Translations under genes and position numbers: made by a program | The notes under the pieces: model-generated | The model's database searches: none | Seen by the model: only the letters and a program-made list of their open reading frames with translations | Told to the model about the DNA's origin: nothing | In this document: in pieces, positions 25,588 to 34,324 of the stretch | How positions within the stretch are numbered: position 1 is the stretch's first letter | Layout: the number at the start of each line of letters is the position of its first letter | Origin: Leifsonia sp. PS1209 | GTDB taxonomy: Bacteria > Actinomycetota > Actinomycetes > Actinomycetales > Microbacteriaceae | Direction: 5' to 3' | Assembly: GCF_012317045.1 (NCBI RefSeq) | Contig: NZ_CP051154.1 | Span: forward strand, 682,001-746,000 | DNA length: 64,000 nt

Positions 25588-26034
25588 GTGGCAGTGAACC
25601 CAGAGTTGCAGGGGCGGACGTTCGCCCCGACTAGTCCTTATCTTGTCGGGCGCGAGAAGATCCGCGAGTTCGCGCGGGCCGTCCTCGCCACCAACCCGAT
25701 CAACGTCGACGTGGAGGCCGCGCGCGCCGCCGGTCACGCCGACCTGGTCGCGCCGCCGACGTTCCCGGTGGTCGTGCAGGAGCAGACCCTCGCCCAGCTG
25801 CTGGCCGAGCCGGATGCCGGCATCGACTTCAGCAGGGTCGTCCACGGCGACCAGCGGTTCAGCTACACGCGCGCGGTCGTCGCCGGTGACGAGCTCACCG
25901 CGACGCTGACGGTCACGAGCGTCAAGTCGCTCGGCGCGCACTCGATGGTCACGGCGGAGTCCGTCATCGTCGACGCGTCCGGCGAGCACGTCGTCACCGC
26001 CGTATCCACCCTGGTCGTTCGAGGAGACGAGTGA
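25588..26034 (+). CDS. MaoC-like N-terminal-domain dehydratase, HadA-like
   Basis: A 148-residue single hot-dog domain (FAS1-type MaoC dehydratase N-terminal family). The protein begins PELQGRTFAPTSPYLVGREKI, as HadA-type proteins do. With the next gene it should form a heterodimeric (R)-hydroxyacyl-thioester dehydratase; in mycobacteria the HadA-HadB pair works in the FAS-II cycle and lies upstream of trpT-secE-nusG. This half lacks the hydratase His motif, as expected for the non-catalytic subunit. The GTG start lies six bases after TAGAAT (25576-25581), so the transcript is probably leaderless. Its substrate in this non-mycolate lineage is unclear. Confidence 0.8.
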   Translation: MAVNPELQGRTFAPTSPYLVGREKIREFARAVLATNPINVDVEAARAAGHADLVAPPTFPVVVQEQTLAQLLAEPDAGIDFSRVVHGDQRFSYTRAVVAGDELTATLTVTSVKSLGAHSMVTAESVIVDASGEHVVTAVSTLVVRGDE

Positions 26035-26453
26035 TGCCCGAGTTCGACACCCTCTCCGTCGGTGACGTCGTCGCCGAGCAGAGCTACCACCTGACGCGCG
26101 ACAACCTCGTGCGCTACGCGGGCGCATCCGGCGACTTCAACCCCATCCACTACCGCGACGACATCGCCACCTCGGTGGGCCTTCCTGGCGTCATCGCGCA
26201 CGGGATGCTCACCATGGGGCTCGCGGTGCAGCCCGTCGTCGACTGGGCGGGCGACCCCGCCAGCGTCGCCGACTACCAGGTGCGGTTCACCCGGCCCGTG
26301 GTCGTCGACCCTGCCGACGGCGCCGACGTCTCCGTCGTGGCCAAGGTGGGCCAGCTGGATGCGGAGTCGCGGGCCGCCCGCATCGACCTCACCGTGACCT
26401 TCGACGGCAGCACCGTGCTCGGCAAGGCGCAGGTCCGCGTCTCGTTCGCCTGA
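26034..26453 (+). CDS. MaoC family dehydratase, HadB-like
   Basis: A 139-residue hot-dog dehydratase with the catalytic hydratase motif YAGASGDFNPIHYRDDIA, in which Asp and His do the chemistry, and GVIAHGMLTMG. It is the catalytic partner of the preceding subunit. The ATG at 26034 overlaps the upstream TGA by one base, with GAGGAG seven bases before it; the GTG three bases earlier is less likely. Its own stop overlaps the murB ATG in the same way, so the three genes are coupled. Confidence 0.85.
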   Translation: MPEFDTLSVGDVVAEQSYHLTRDNLVRYAGASGDFNPIHYRDDIATSVGLPGVIAHGMLTMGLAVQPVVDWAGDPASVADYQVRFTRPVVVDPADGADVSVVAKVGQLDAESRAARIDLTVTFDGSTVLGKAQVRVSFA

Positions 26454-27607
26454 TGTCAGACCAGACCCCCGCCCTCTCCACGCTCACCACCCTGCAGGTG
26501 GGAGGCGTGCCGGAACGCCTGCTCGAACCGTCCACCCGCGACGAGCTGGTCGCGACCGCGCTCGACGTGTGGCGTGACGGCGACGAGTGGGCGCTCCTCG
26601 GCGGCGGCTCCAACACGGTCGCGAGCGACGACGGGTTCGACGGGACGATCATCCACGTCGTCACCCGCGGCATCGACCGCCTCGACGCCCCGGCCGGACG
26701 CATCCGGTTGCGGGTGCAGGCTGGGGAGCCATGGGATGCGCTGGTCGCCCACACGGTCAGGAACGGCTGGTCGGGCATCGAAGCCCTCTCCGGCATCCCC
26801 GGCTCGACGGGAGCAGCGCCCGTGCAGAACATCGGCGCGTACGGCCAGGAGCTGGAGTCTGCGCTCGCCGGCATCGAGTTCCTCGACGCGAGCACCGGCG
26901 AGCTGCGCACCATGACCAGCTCCGACCTGCGCCTCGGCTACCGCACCTCCGTGCTGAAGCAGGGGATGCGCGGGGTGGTGCTGTCCGTGGACCTCGAGCT
27001 GGAGGACGGCAACCAGCCCGGCGGCTTCGGAGCGCCGATGAGCGCCCCGATCGCGTACGCGCAGCTGGCGGATACTCTCGGCGTCGCCCTCGGCTCCCGG
27101 GTGCCGGTCGCCGAGCTGCGCCGCGCCGTGCTCGCCCTGCGCGCATCCAAGGGCATGGTGCTCGACCCGGGCGACCAGGACTCGGTCAGCGCCGGCTCGT
27201 TCTTCACCAACCCGATCGTCTCCGAGAACTTCGCCCGCTCGCTTCCGGCCACGGCACCGCGCTGGCCGGTGACGCCTCCGGAGCCCGACCGCGTGCTCGG
27301 CCTCGCAGCGCCCGACCAGGAGGGCGGCGGCGTGTGGCCCGGCGACATCCCGGGCCTGGCAGGCGGCCCGTACGTGGTGAAGCTGAGCGCCGCGTGGCTG
27401 ATCGAGCAGTCCGGCATCCGCCGCGGCTTCTCGCTCCCCGGCTCCCGGGCGGCTATCTCCGACAAGCACACCCTGGCGATCACCAACCGCGGGGGAGCGA
27501 CGGCCGCCGACGTGACCCAGCTGGCGTCGTACGTCCAGGCCCGCGTGCAGTCCGAGTTCGGCGTCATCCTGCATCCGGAGCCCGTGCTGCTCGGCGTCTC
27601 GCTCTGA
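26453..27607 (+). CDS. murB: UDP-N-acetylmuramate dehydrogenase
   Basis: A 384-residue cytoplasmic FAD enzyme that reduces UDP-GlcNAc-enolpyruvate to UDP-MurNAc in peptidoglycan synthesis. The FAD-binding region shows LGGGSNTVASDDGF, and the active region has GIPGSTGAAPVQNIGAYGQE, then SAGSFFTNP with the catalytic Ser. The C-terminal HPEPVLLG carries the conserved Glu. Its length is slightly above that of type I enzymes because of an insert of about 20 residues near residue 275. It is coupled to the MaoC genes. The last 44 bases overlap the convergent YdcF-like gene. Confidence 0.93.
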   Translation: MSDQTPALSTLTTLQVGGVPERLLEPSTRDELVATALDVWRDGDEWALLGGGSNTVASDDGFDGTIIHVVTRGIDRLDAPAGRIRLRVQAGEPWDALVAHTVRNGWSGIEALSGIPGSTGAAPVQNIGAYGQELESALAGIEFLDASTGELRTMTSSDLRLGYRTSVLKQGMRGVVLSVDLELEDGNQPGGFGAPMSAPIAYAQLADTLGVALGSRVPVAELRRAVLALRASKGMVLDPGDQDSVSAGSFFTNPIVSENFARSLPATAPRWPVTPPEPDRVLGLAAPDQEGGGVWPGDIPGLAGGPYVVKLSAAWLIEQSGIRRGFSLPGSRAAISDKHTLAITNRGGATAADVTQLASYVQARVQSEFGVILHPEPVLLGVSL

Positions 27608-28184
27608 TCCCGGCGACGGCGGCGACCGGCTTCACCAGGGCGATCTCGCCGAACCGGTAGTCCTCCGCCCGGCGCAGCCTCGCGCCTAGGTCGGGACGCA
27701 GCGCGCGCAGGTAGTTGCGCCCCTTCTCGGCGTGCAGAGAGTTGGACACGATGGCGATGGAGTCCGCGTCCTCGATCAGAGGGATGGCGTTGCGGAGGTT
27801 CTCCCAGGTGGTCGTACTCTCCGTGTCGAGCAGGATCGCGCCCGTGTATCGGCGGCTCTCGCGGGCGTAACGCGCCATCAGCACGGCCTCGGGGACCTCG
27901 CCGCCCACGGCACCGCCGCACAGCACGAGCACGCTCCGCTGCGCCCGCGGATCGAGCGACCGCAACCCCGCACGCACCCGGTAGCGATTCACGGCGTTGG
28001 CGCGGCGCCCCCGGTTCCGGAAGCCGAGGACGACGACCGCCTGCAACCGCGGAACCCGAACGCCCGGACGGTCGACCCCGCGCCGCGACGCCCGCCAGTG
28101 CAGCAGCTCCGCCCACGCGAGGACAGCGGCCGCGCCCGCCACGCCGACGGCCAGGGCACCCGCGACCACCCGGCCCGCGCGCAT
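27564..28184 (-). CDS. YdcF-like (DUF218) membrane-anchored protein
   Basis: A 206-residue protein with one N-terminal membrane segment and a DUF218 fold, recognisable by AVVVLGFRNRG, DTESTTTWENLRNA and SIAIVSNSLHAEKG. DUF218 proteins include SanA and ElyC, which affect envelope integrity; the exact activity is unknown. The ATG at 28184 overlaps the recQ stop by three to four bases, so it is translated after recQ. Its 3' end runs 44 bases into the convergent murB gene, so the two transcripts must overlap. Confidence 0.75.
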   Translation of the reverse strand: MRAGRVVAGALAVGVAGAAAVLAWAELLHWRASRRGVDRPGVRVPRLQAVVVLGFRNRGRRANAVNRYRVRAGLRSLDPRAQRSVLVLCGGAVGGEVPEAVLMARYARESRRYTGAILLDTESTTTWENLRNAIPLIEDADSIAIVSNSLHAEKGRNYLRALRPDLGARLRRAEDYRFGEIALVKPVAAVAGIRARRRAARAPDAG

Positions 28185-30286
28185 CACGCCCGCAGCGCGG
28201 CCGCGAACGGCAGCACGGCAGACGCGCCAGCCTGCCGCAGCGTGCGCCCGGCCACCGTGATCGTCCAGCGGCTGTCGACCAGGTCGTCCACGAGCAGCAC
28301 CGGCACGCCCTGGGGCAGGTCCAACGCGTCGGCGGAGAAGCGGTTCCACACCGACGACAGACGGAACGCGCTGTTTCCTCCGGCCTCGCCGGACGGACCG
28401 CCGTCGACCAGGTCGAGCGTGCCGGCGAACGGGAGCCGCCCGGCGTCGGCGAAGCCACGCGCCAGCGACTGCACGAATTGCGGACGGCGGCGAGACGGCA
28501 TCGCCACCACCGCGGCCGGGCGCTCCGCCCAGTTCCAGTCGGCCAGCACCCGGATGCACGCGGCCAGCAGCGCGGGAGGGCACGGCTGGTCGACGGCTCC
28601 CGGCCCGAGCAGTTCGCGCAACGGGCCGCCCCAGCCGAGGTCGGTGAGCCGGGCGAGCGCCCTCCCCGGCTCCAGCTGCTCGTCCTGTCCGATCTTGCCC
28701 TTCACCGGCACGCCCAGCCGGTCAGCACCCGTCGGCCACAGCTTGCGCGGTTCGATCTCGACCCCGACCCTGTCGAGAGCGGACGCCACCGACGAGCTCG
28801 CCGAGTCGTTGATCGCGGCCGGATACCAGGCGCCCGCGCAGTTGTCGCAGCGACCGCATGGCTGAGCATCCGGGTCGTCGAGCGCGCGCTGGAGGAACAT
28901 CATGCGGCACTCGCCGGTGGACTCGTAATCGAGCATCGACTGCTGCTCCGCGGTGCGCGCGGCGGCGATCCGCTCGTACCGCTCCCGGTCGTATGTCCAC
29001 GGCGTGCCCGTGCTGATCCAGCCCTTCGCGACGCGCTTGACGGCCCCATCCACGTCGAGCACCTTCAGGAGCAGTTCGAGCGTGGACGGCCTGAGGTCGA
29101 CCTGGCTCTCCAGTGCGCGGGTCGACTGCGGCTCGGAGTGCAGCGCGCCGAGCACGGCGTCCGCCTTCGCCTCCGACGGCATGGATGCGGTGGCGAAGTA
29201 GTCCCAGATCGCCCTGTCCTCCTGCCCGGGCAGGAGCAGCACGTCGGCGTTCTCCGTGGCACGCCCGGCGCGGCCGACCTGCTGGTAGTAGGCGACGGGC
29301 GAGGACGGGGCGCCGAGGTGCACGACGAAGCCGAGGTCGGGTTTGTCGAACCCCATGCCGAGTGCGCTCGTGGCGACCAGCGCCTTCACCTCGTTGCGCT
29401 TCAGCCGCCCTTCCAGGTCTTCGCGCTCCGCCGTATCGGTCTGGCCGGTGTACGCGTATGTCTCGTGCCCGGCCTGCCGCAGCAGGCGAGCGGTGTCCTC
29501 CGCAGCGGACACCGTGAGGGCGTAGACGATGCCGCTGCCCGGCAGCCGTTCCAGGTTGCTGACCAGCCAGGCGAGCCGGGCGCCGGCATCCGGCAGCGTG
29601 AGCACGCCGAGGCGCAGCGAGCGCCTGGCCAGCGGCCCGCGGATGGTGAGCACGTCTTCGTGACTGCCCGTTCCCATCTGCTCCGCCACGTCGGCCACCA
29701 CGCGTTCGTTGGCGGTGGCCGTGGTGGCGAGCACGGGCACGCCGTCCGGCATCGTGGCGATGAGGTCGCGCAGCCGCCGGTAGTCCGGCCGGAAGTCGTG
29801 GCCCCAGTCGGAGATGCAGTGGGCCTCGTCGATCACCAGCAGGCCGCTGCGGGCGATGAGGTCTGGCAGGAACTCGTCGCGGAACTGCGGGTTGTTGAGC
29901 CGCTCGGGGGAGACGAGCAGCGCATCCACTGTGTCGTCGCGGAGGCGCTGAGAGACGTCGTCCCACTCGTGGCGGTTTGCGGAGTTGAGGGTGACAGCCC
30001 TCACCCCCGCGCGTTCGGCCGCCGCCACCTGATCGCGCATGAGCGCGAGCAGCGGGGACACCAGGATGGTGGGGCCGGCGCCCCGGGAGCGCAGCACCAT
30101 CGTGGCGACGAAGTACACCGCCGACTTGCCCCAGCCCGTCCGTTGCACCACCAGGGCGCGCCGACGGTCGTCGACGAGCGCGGAGATCGCCTCGAACTGC
30201 CCGTCGTGGAAGTCGGCCTGTGAATCGCCGACCAAGGCGCGGAGGGTGTCGACGGCCTGGTCTCGTGTGGTGCTGGTGGTGCTCAT
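28184..30286 (-). CDS. RecQ-family DNA helicase with C-terminal phosphoribosyltransferase-like tail
   Basis: A 700-residue helicase. Motif I is QRTGWGKSAVYF, motif II is DEAHCISDWGHDFRPDY, and QVGRAGR is motif VI. The RecQ zinc region is PCGRCDNC with an upstream Cys. The last 170 residues are not the usual HRDC domain. They contain VPVLLVDDLVDSRWT followed by a hydrophobic GAS-type strand, which matches the PRPP-binding loop of phosphoribosyltransferases such as ComF. It would unwind DNA 3' to 5'; what the tail does is unknown. It forms an operon with the YdcF-like gene. Confidence 0.85.
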   Translation of the reverse strand: MSTTSTTRDQAVDTLRALVGDSQADFHDGQFEAISALVDDRRRALVVQRTGWGKSAVYFVATMVLRSRGAGPTILVSPLLALMRDQVAAAERAGVRAVTLNSANRHEWDDVSQRLRDDTVDALLVSPERLNNPQFRDEFLPDLIARSGLLVIDEAHCISDWGHDFRPDYRRLRDLIATMPDGVPVLATTATANERVVADVAEQMGTGSHEDVLTIRGPLARRSLRLGVLTLPDAGARLAWLVSNLERLPGSGIVYALTVSAAEDTARLLRQAGHETYAYTGQTDTAEREDLEGRLKRNEVKALVATSALGMGFDKPDLGFVVHLGAPSSPVAYYQQVGRAGRATENADVLLLPGQEDRAIWDYFATASMPSEAKADAVLGALHSEPQSTRALESQVDLRPSTLELLLKVLDVDGAVKRVAKGWISTGTPWTYDRERYERIAAARTAEQQSMLDYESTGECRMMFLQRALDDPDAQPCGRCDNCAGAWYPAAINDSASSSVASALDRVGVEIEPRKLWPTGADRLGVPVKGKIGQDEQLEPGRALARLTDLGWGGPLRELLGPGAVDQPCPPALLAACIRVLADWNWAERPAAVVAMPSRRRPQFVQSLARGFADAGRLPFAGTLDLVDGGPSGEAGGNSAFRLSSVWNRFSADALDLPQGVPVLLVDDLVDSRWTITVAGRTLRQAGASAVLPFAAALRA

Positions 30287-30380
30287 GGACTCATCGTTCC
30301 AGAGAGCACCGACGCCGAGGCCCAGGGGGCGAAGATCGGTGGAGAACTCGCGGGTGTGGACAACGCGCGCGTCGCGCCCG

Positions 30381-31196
30381 TCAGGCGCCGTCCTTCCTGA
30401 TCCAACGGAACGTCAGCCGGCACGCCAGCAGCCCGGCGACCAGCCAGACCAGCAGAACGACGGCCATCCACCCCAGCTGCCAGCTGCCGCTCGGCTCCTG
30501 CGACTCGAACGATGCGGGCAGGAACACACTGCGCATCCCTTGCGCGATCCACTTCAGCGGGAAGATGCTCGCGATGTTGCGCAGCCACTCCGGCAGCAGG
30601 TTGAACGCCAGGTACACGCCGGAGATGAACTGCAGCACGAGCACGATCGGGATGATCACGGCCGTCGCGCTCTTTCCGGTGCGCGGCACGGCGGACAGCG
30701 CGATCCCGAGCACGGCCGACGTCACGATGCCCAGCGCGTAGATCCACGCGAACCGCAGCCACAGCTCCGGCTCGGTCGGAAGTTCGACGCCGAACAACAC
30801 CCTCGCCATCACCAGCAGCAGCGCGATCTGCAGGATGCTCGTGACGATCACCTGCCCCATCTTCCCGATGAAGTACGAGACGACGGGCAGCGGGGTGCCG
30901 CCGAGGCGTTTCAGGGTGCCGTCGCTCTTCTCCACGGCGATGTCGACGGCGAGGTTCTGCACGCCGCTCAGCAGGATGCCCGCCGCGATCATGCCGGGCA
31001 GGTAGTAGGCGGCCTGGCTGATGCCGCCAGAGCCGTCCGGGGCCGCGCCCACCTTGCCGAGGCCCTGGAACGCGACGGAGAAGATCCCGAGCATGACAAC
31101 GGGGAAGAGGAAGGTGAAGAAGATGGTGTCGGCCTGGCGGAAGTAGGTGAGCACCTCGTACCGGATGCGGACGACGCCGAGCGGAAGCGTCCTCAT
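30381..31196 (-). CDS. ABC-2 type transporter permease
   Basis: A 271-residue membrane protein with about six spans, of the ABC-2 exporter class. It opens RIRYEVLTYFRQADTIFFTFLFP and has a loop with GTLKRLGGTPLP, both typical of drug/lipid exporters of the NodJ/DrrB type. The ATG overlaps the ATPase stop (ATGA), so the two are coupled. The substrate is unknown. Confidence 0.85.
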   Translation of the reverse strand: MRTLPLGVVRIRYEVLTYFRQADTIFFTFLFPVVMLGIFSVAFQGLGKVGAAPDGSGGISQAAYYLPGMIAAGILLSGVQNLAVDIAVEKSDGTLKRLGGTPLPVVSYFIGKMGQVIVTSILQIALLLVMARVLFGVELPTEPELWLRFAWIYALGIVTSAVLGIALSAVPRTGKSATAVIIPIVLVLQFISGVYLAFNLLPEWLRNIASIFPLKWIAQGMRSVFLPASFESQEPSGSWQLGWMAVVLLVWLVAGLLACRLTFRWIRKDGA

Positions 31197-32110
31197 GCTG
31201 CGGACTCCGACCCGGCAGACGCCGACCCAGCAGCACTGGACGCCGACGACTCCGCCGCCTGCACCAACCCCAGATACACGTCCTCCAGGCTCGGCCGGAT
31301 CACCTCGAGGTCCCGCGGCTCGCCGCCCACCTCGGCGGTCAGCCGGGCGACCACCGCCGCCGGCGCGTCCGTGCGCTCTTCGCGCAGCCGCCCGTCCGCA
31401 TCCCGCCACCGCACGATCGGGATACGCGCCGCTCGGTCTCCGATGGTGTCGACCGCTCCGATGTCGATCAGTTCGCCGCGTGCGATCACCGCGACCCTGT
31501 CGCTCAGCTGCGCGGCCTCGTCGAGGTAGTGGGTGGTGAGCAGGATCGTCGTCCCTTCGCGTTTGAGGTCGCGGATCAGCTGCCAGAACTCGCGCCGCGC
31601 CTCGGGGTCGAACCCGGTGGTCGGCTCGTCCAGGAACAGCAGCTCCGGCCGCCCGATCACGCCGAGCGCCACATCCAGTCGTCGTCGCTGACCACCCGAC
31701 AGGTTCCGGATGCGCACCTTCGCCTTCTCCGCGAGCCCGACGGCCGCGATCAGCTCGTCAACATCCCGCCTGGCCGGGTAGAAGCGCGAGAAGTGCGCCA
31801 CCTGCTCGCGCACCGTCACATCGGCGGCCTCCCCGCCGGACTGCAGGACGATCCCGAGTCGCGCCTTCCACTCCGACCCTCCGCGGTGTGGGTCGACGCC
31901 GAGCACGCTCACCTCGCCCGAGCTGCGATCCCGGTAGCCCTCGAGGATCTCGATGGTGGTGCTCTTGCCCGCCCCATTGGGACCGAGCAGGGCGAAGGTC
32001 TCGCCCTGCTCGATGTCGAAGCTGACCCCTCGAACGGCCTCGAACGGACCGTACGACTTCCGCAGGTCACGGACGACGACGGCTGGACCTCCGAGGGGAC
32101 GAGCGCTCAT
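31193..32110 (-). CDS. ABC-2 transporter ATP-binding protein
   Basis: A 305-residue ATPase of the DrrA/CcmA type. The Walker A motif is GPNGAGKSTT, the signature is LSGGQRRRLDVAL, Walker B is LLFLDEPTTGFD, and the H-loop is TTHYLDEA. The C-terminal 80 residues form the accessory domain of these exporter ATPases. It drives the coupled permease. It is the middle member of a tightly packed minus-strand set starting with the PspC-domain gene. Confidence 0.9.
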   Translation of the reverse strand: MSARPLGGPAVVVRDLRKSYGPFEAVRGVSFDIEQGETFALLGPNGAGKSTTIEILEGYRDRSSGEVSVLGVDPHRGGSEWKARLGIVLQSGGEAADVTVREQVAHFSRFYPARRDVDELIAAVGLAEKAKVRIRNLSGGQRRRLDVALGVIGRPELLFLDEPTTGFDPEARREFWQLIRDLKREGTTILLTTHYLDEAAQLSDRVAVIARGELIDIGAVDTIGDRAARIPIVRWRDADGRLREERTDAPAAVVARLTAEVGGEPRDLEVIRPSLEDVYLGLVQAAESSASSAAGSASAGSESAA

Positions 32111-32117
32111 CCACCCA

Positions 32118-32462
32118 TCATGCCCGGCGGCGGCGCTGAGCGCTCCTCACTCCGCCGAGAACGGCGAGCACCACGATGATCCCGCCGGCGACCGCGAGGC
32201 CGAGAGCCCACGCGCTCGCTGGCGTGAGGGACGCGAACCACACCTGCGCGGCGATCAGTCGGTCGCGGGCGGAGAGCACGGCGAGGGTGCCGCCGGCGAA
32301 GGCGATGAGTATGACCCCCCAGACCACCCCGCCCCAGCGGATCTGCGCCGGGCCACGGGATGCGCTGGGCTGCGGCTGCGCGCCCCACCCCGGCCCCTGG
32401 CCGAACACGACCGTCGGGGTGCTGTCGGCGTTGGTGCCTGCTGTGTTGCCGGTCTCGCTCAT
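32118..32462 (-). CDS. Small two-span membrane protein of unknown function
   Basis: A 114-residue protein with a polar, Gly/Pro/Gln-rich N-terminus of about 40 residues, two hydrophobic helices and an Arg-rich C-terminus. It overlaps the PspC-domain gene by four bases and precedes the ABC ATPase gene by only seven, so it is part of that operon. I recognise no family. Confidence 0.7.
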   Translation of the reverse strand: MSETGNTAGTNADSTPTVVFGQGPGWGAQPQPSASRGPAQIRWGGVVWGVILIAFAGGTLAVLSARDRLIAAQVWFASLTPASAWALGLAVAGGIIVVLAVLGGVRSAQRRRRA

Positions 32463-34210
32463 CGTGCGACCTCCTCGGTGTTCTGCTGGACGACCACCTG
32501 GTCGAACTGCTGGACGCGGACGATCGCGTCCGCCTTCTTCGACGGCTCGACCATCAGGTCCACGGTGCAGAGCCGGTCGTCGTCGGACGTCGTGCAGGTG
32601 TGCTCGGTGCTGCCTCCGTCGGCGTCGCCCACCGAGATCCCCTGGCCGCGGGTGGTCGCGACGATGGAGACCGTCGTGTCCGCACCGAGGATGAGGGTGG
32701 TGGTGCCCCCGCCTTTGGCGAAGTCGACCACCGGAGTCCCGCGGTGGGATTCGAGAGCATCCTCGAAGACGATCGTCGTGTCACCGAACGGCTGAGCGTA
32801 CTGAGCGTTCCCCGTCGGTCTCAGCCAGGCTCCGTCGAAGACGATCTGACCGCTGCGCGGCACCCACGCCGTCACCAGTGTGACCACGGCGAGCAGGATG
32901 CCGAGGAAGATCAGGAACCCGCTGCGCCTCCTGGCCAACCCGGCGATCAGCGTCGCGACGCCGAAGACCAGGGTGGCAGCGGCGAGAGCGGCGGTCACGC
33001 CGTAACCGGTCAAGCCGGTGGTCGGCTCCCAGATGGCGGACACGATGGCGGCGGCCACCAGGGCGAGCCCGATCGTCGCCCAGCCGAACGCGGCACCGAT
33101 CCGCGGGTTCGCCGCCCGGTACGCCCTGCGCTGCGCGGCCGCCTCCGCGGTCGCGACGGACGCCTGAGCGCGCATCTCCGCGGCGCGCTGCCGCTTGACG
33201 GCGCGCATGTCCTCGTCGAGCCTGGCCTTCCACTGCGCGTGCTCGGCCTGCCAGCTGGCGTGCCTGGTGCGCCAGCCGTCCACGTCCTCCTGCGAGGCGC
33301 CGACGGTCGGTGCAGGCGGCTCGGTCGGCTCGGCGGTGACGTCGAGCAGCGGCTTGGTCGCCGAGGCGTCGGCCTCTGTGGCGTCGGCCGCGGAGTCGAG
33401 CGGAACGGTGTCCGCCGCATCCGGTGCACCCGGCGCATCCGGTGCGCCCGCCGCATCCGGTGCCGACGTGGTGGTGGAAGCGGCCCCGGACGCGTCCGCC
33501 GAGGTCTCCGGTCCCGTCGCCGTGCCAGCAGCATCGGCGGTCCACACGCCCGGCCCTGGCGCCCCCGCCGCACCGGCCACGCCACCGGCCACGCCACCAG
33601 CAGCGGCAGCCCCCGACGATGACGCCCCCGCGCCTGCACCACTCCCGGCCCCCGTGCCGGTCCCGTGGTTGGCGCTCCACGCATTCCGCCCCCAGTTGCC
33701 GCGCACGGCCCAGACGATCAGCCCGGCGATCAGCGCGAGCACGATCAGCGTCCAGACCACTCGCCCGATCACGTCGCCGACCGACGGCGACCCCCAGAAC
33801 CCGCCGTCCGCCCACCAGATCCCCGGCGCCCATGGCAGCAGGGAAAGCAGCGCGAGCACCCCGATGCCGACGATGGCCGGCTGGAAGTCGCCGTCGAACA
33901 GCCGCTGCAGGTGGATGCGGTTCTCCCTGTCCGGCAGGAGCGCCCACGCCGCTGCGTAGATCAGCAGCATCGGCGCGCCGAGGATCGCGGCGACGACGAC
34001 GATGCCGCGCACGATCAGCGGGTCGATGCCGATGCGGTTGGCGACACCGGCGCAGACGCCGCCGAGCCAGCCTTCTGTGCGCACGATGCCGAGGCCGCGC
34101 ATCCAGGTGAAGAACGTGGTCCCGCGCCCGGAGAGGCCGCTGGTCGGTCCGCCGTAGGGCGCACCGGGCGTGCCGGGTGGGGGAGGTGTGGTCGAGTCAT
34201 GCTGTGACAT
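32459..34210 (-). CDS. PspC-domain membrane protein with toastrack-like C-terminus
   Basis: A 583-residue membrane protein. The N-terminal PspC domain (residues about 35-95) reads GWLGGVCAGVANRIGIDPLIVRGI. It is followed by several membrane spans, a long Ala/Pro/Thr linker, a second membrane cluster near residues 370-440, and a beta-rich C-terminus resembling the LiaF/toastrack fold. Such proteins sense envelope stress with a partner kinase; the divergent histidine kinase has its own PspC region. CAGGAT lies six bases before the ATG on its strand, so the mRNA is probably leaderless. The linker is encoded by 18-bp repeats. Confidence 0.8.
   Translation of the reverse strand: MSQHDSTTPPPPGTPGAPYGGPTSGLSGRGTTFFTWMRGLGIVRTEGWLGGVCAGVANRIGIDPLIVRGIVVVAAILGAPMLLIYAAAWALLPDRENRIHLQRLFDGDFQPAIVGIGVLALLSLLPWAPGIWWADGGFWGSPSVGDVIGRVVWTLIVLALIAGLIVWAVRGNWGRNAWSANHGTGTGAGSGAGAGASSSGAAAAGGVAGGVAGAAGAPGPGVWTADAAGTATGPETSADASGAASTTTSAPDAAGAPDAPGAPDAADTVPLDSAADATEADASATKPLLDVTAEPTEPPAPTVGASQEDVDGWRTRHASWQAEHAQWKARLDEDMRAVKRQRAAEMRAQASVATAEAAAQRRAYRAANPRIGAAFGWATIGLALVAAAIVSAIWEPTTGLTGYGVTAALAAATLVFGVATLIAGLARRRSGFLIFLGILLAVVTLVTAWVPRSGQIVFDGAWLRPTGNAQYAQPFGDTTIVFEDALESHRGTPVVDFAKGGGTTTLILGADTTVSIVATTRGQGISVGDADGGSTEHTCTTSDDDRLCTVDLMVEPSKKADAIVRVQQFDQVVVQQNTEEVAR
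33417..33468 (-). repeat. 18-bp tandem repeats encoding the PspC-protein linker
   Basis: About 2.8 copies of a unit beginning GCATCCGGTGC encode Ala/Gly/Pro/Asp linker residues. The third copy is degenerate. Confidence 0.7.
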
Positions 34211-34216
34211 GCTTCG

Positions 34217-34318
34217 ATCCTGGCGTCGGCGGCGGGTTCGCCGGTATCGGGTATCACCCTGAGTCATCCCTGATTCGTCGCGGCCGGGGTGTCGGGGATG
34301 GGCCGAGTCTGCTTGGAT
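34217..34318. promoter_or_regulatory. Back-to-back leaderless promoters of the PspC gene and the kinase operon
   Basis: On the minus strand CAGGAT (34222-34217) sits six bases from the PspC-protein ATG. On the plus strand TTGGAT (34313-34318) sits six bases from the kinase GTG. Between them TCACCCTGA (34254-34262) and TCATCCCTGA (34264-34273) form two direct repeats that could bind the NarL-type regulator. Confidence 0.5.
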
Positions 34319-34324
34319 TTCACC

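Noticed and set aside
28184..30286. Naming the helicase recQ outright
   Set aside because: The tail is phosphoribosyltransferase-like rather than HRDC, so orthology to recQ is uncertain.
33417..33468. Tandem repeat as a separate element
   Set aside because: It is in frame inside the PspC-protein linker and simply encodes Ala/Pro/Gly residues.
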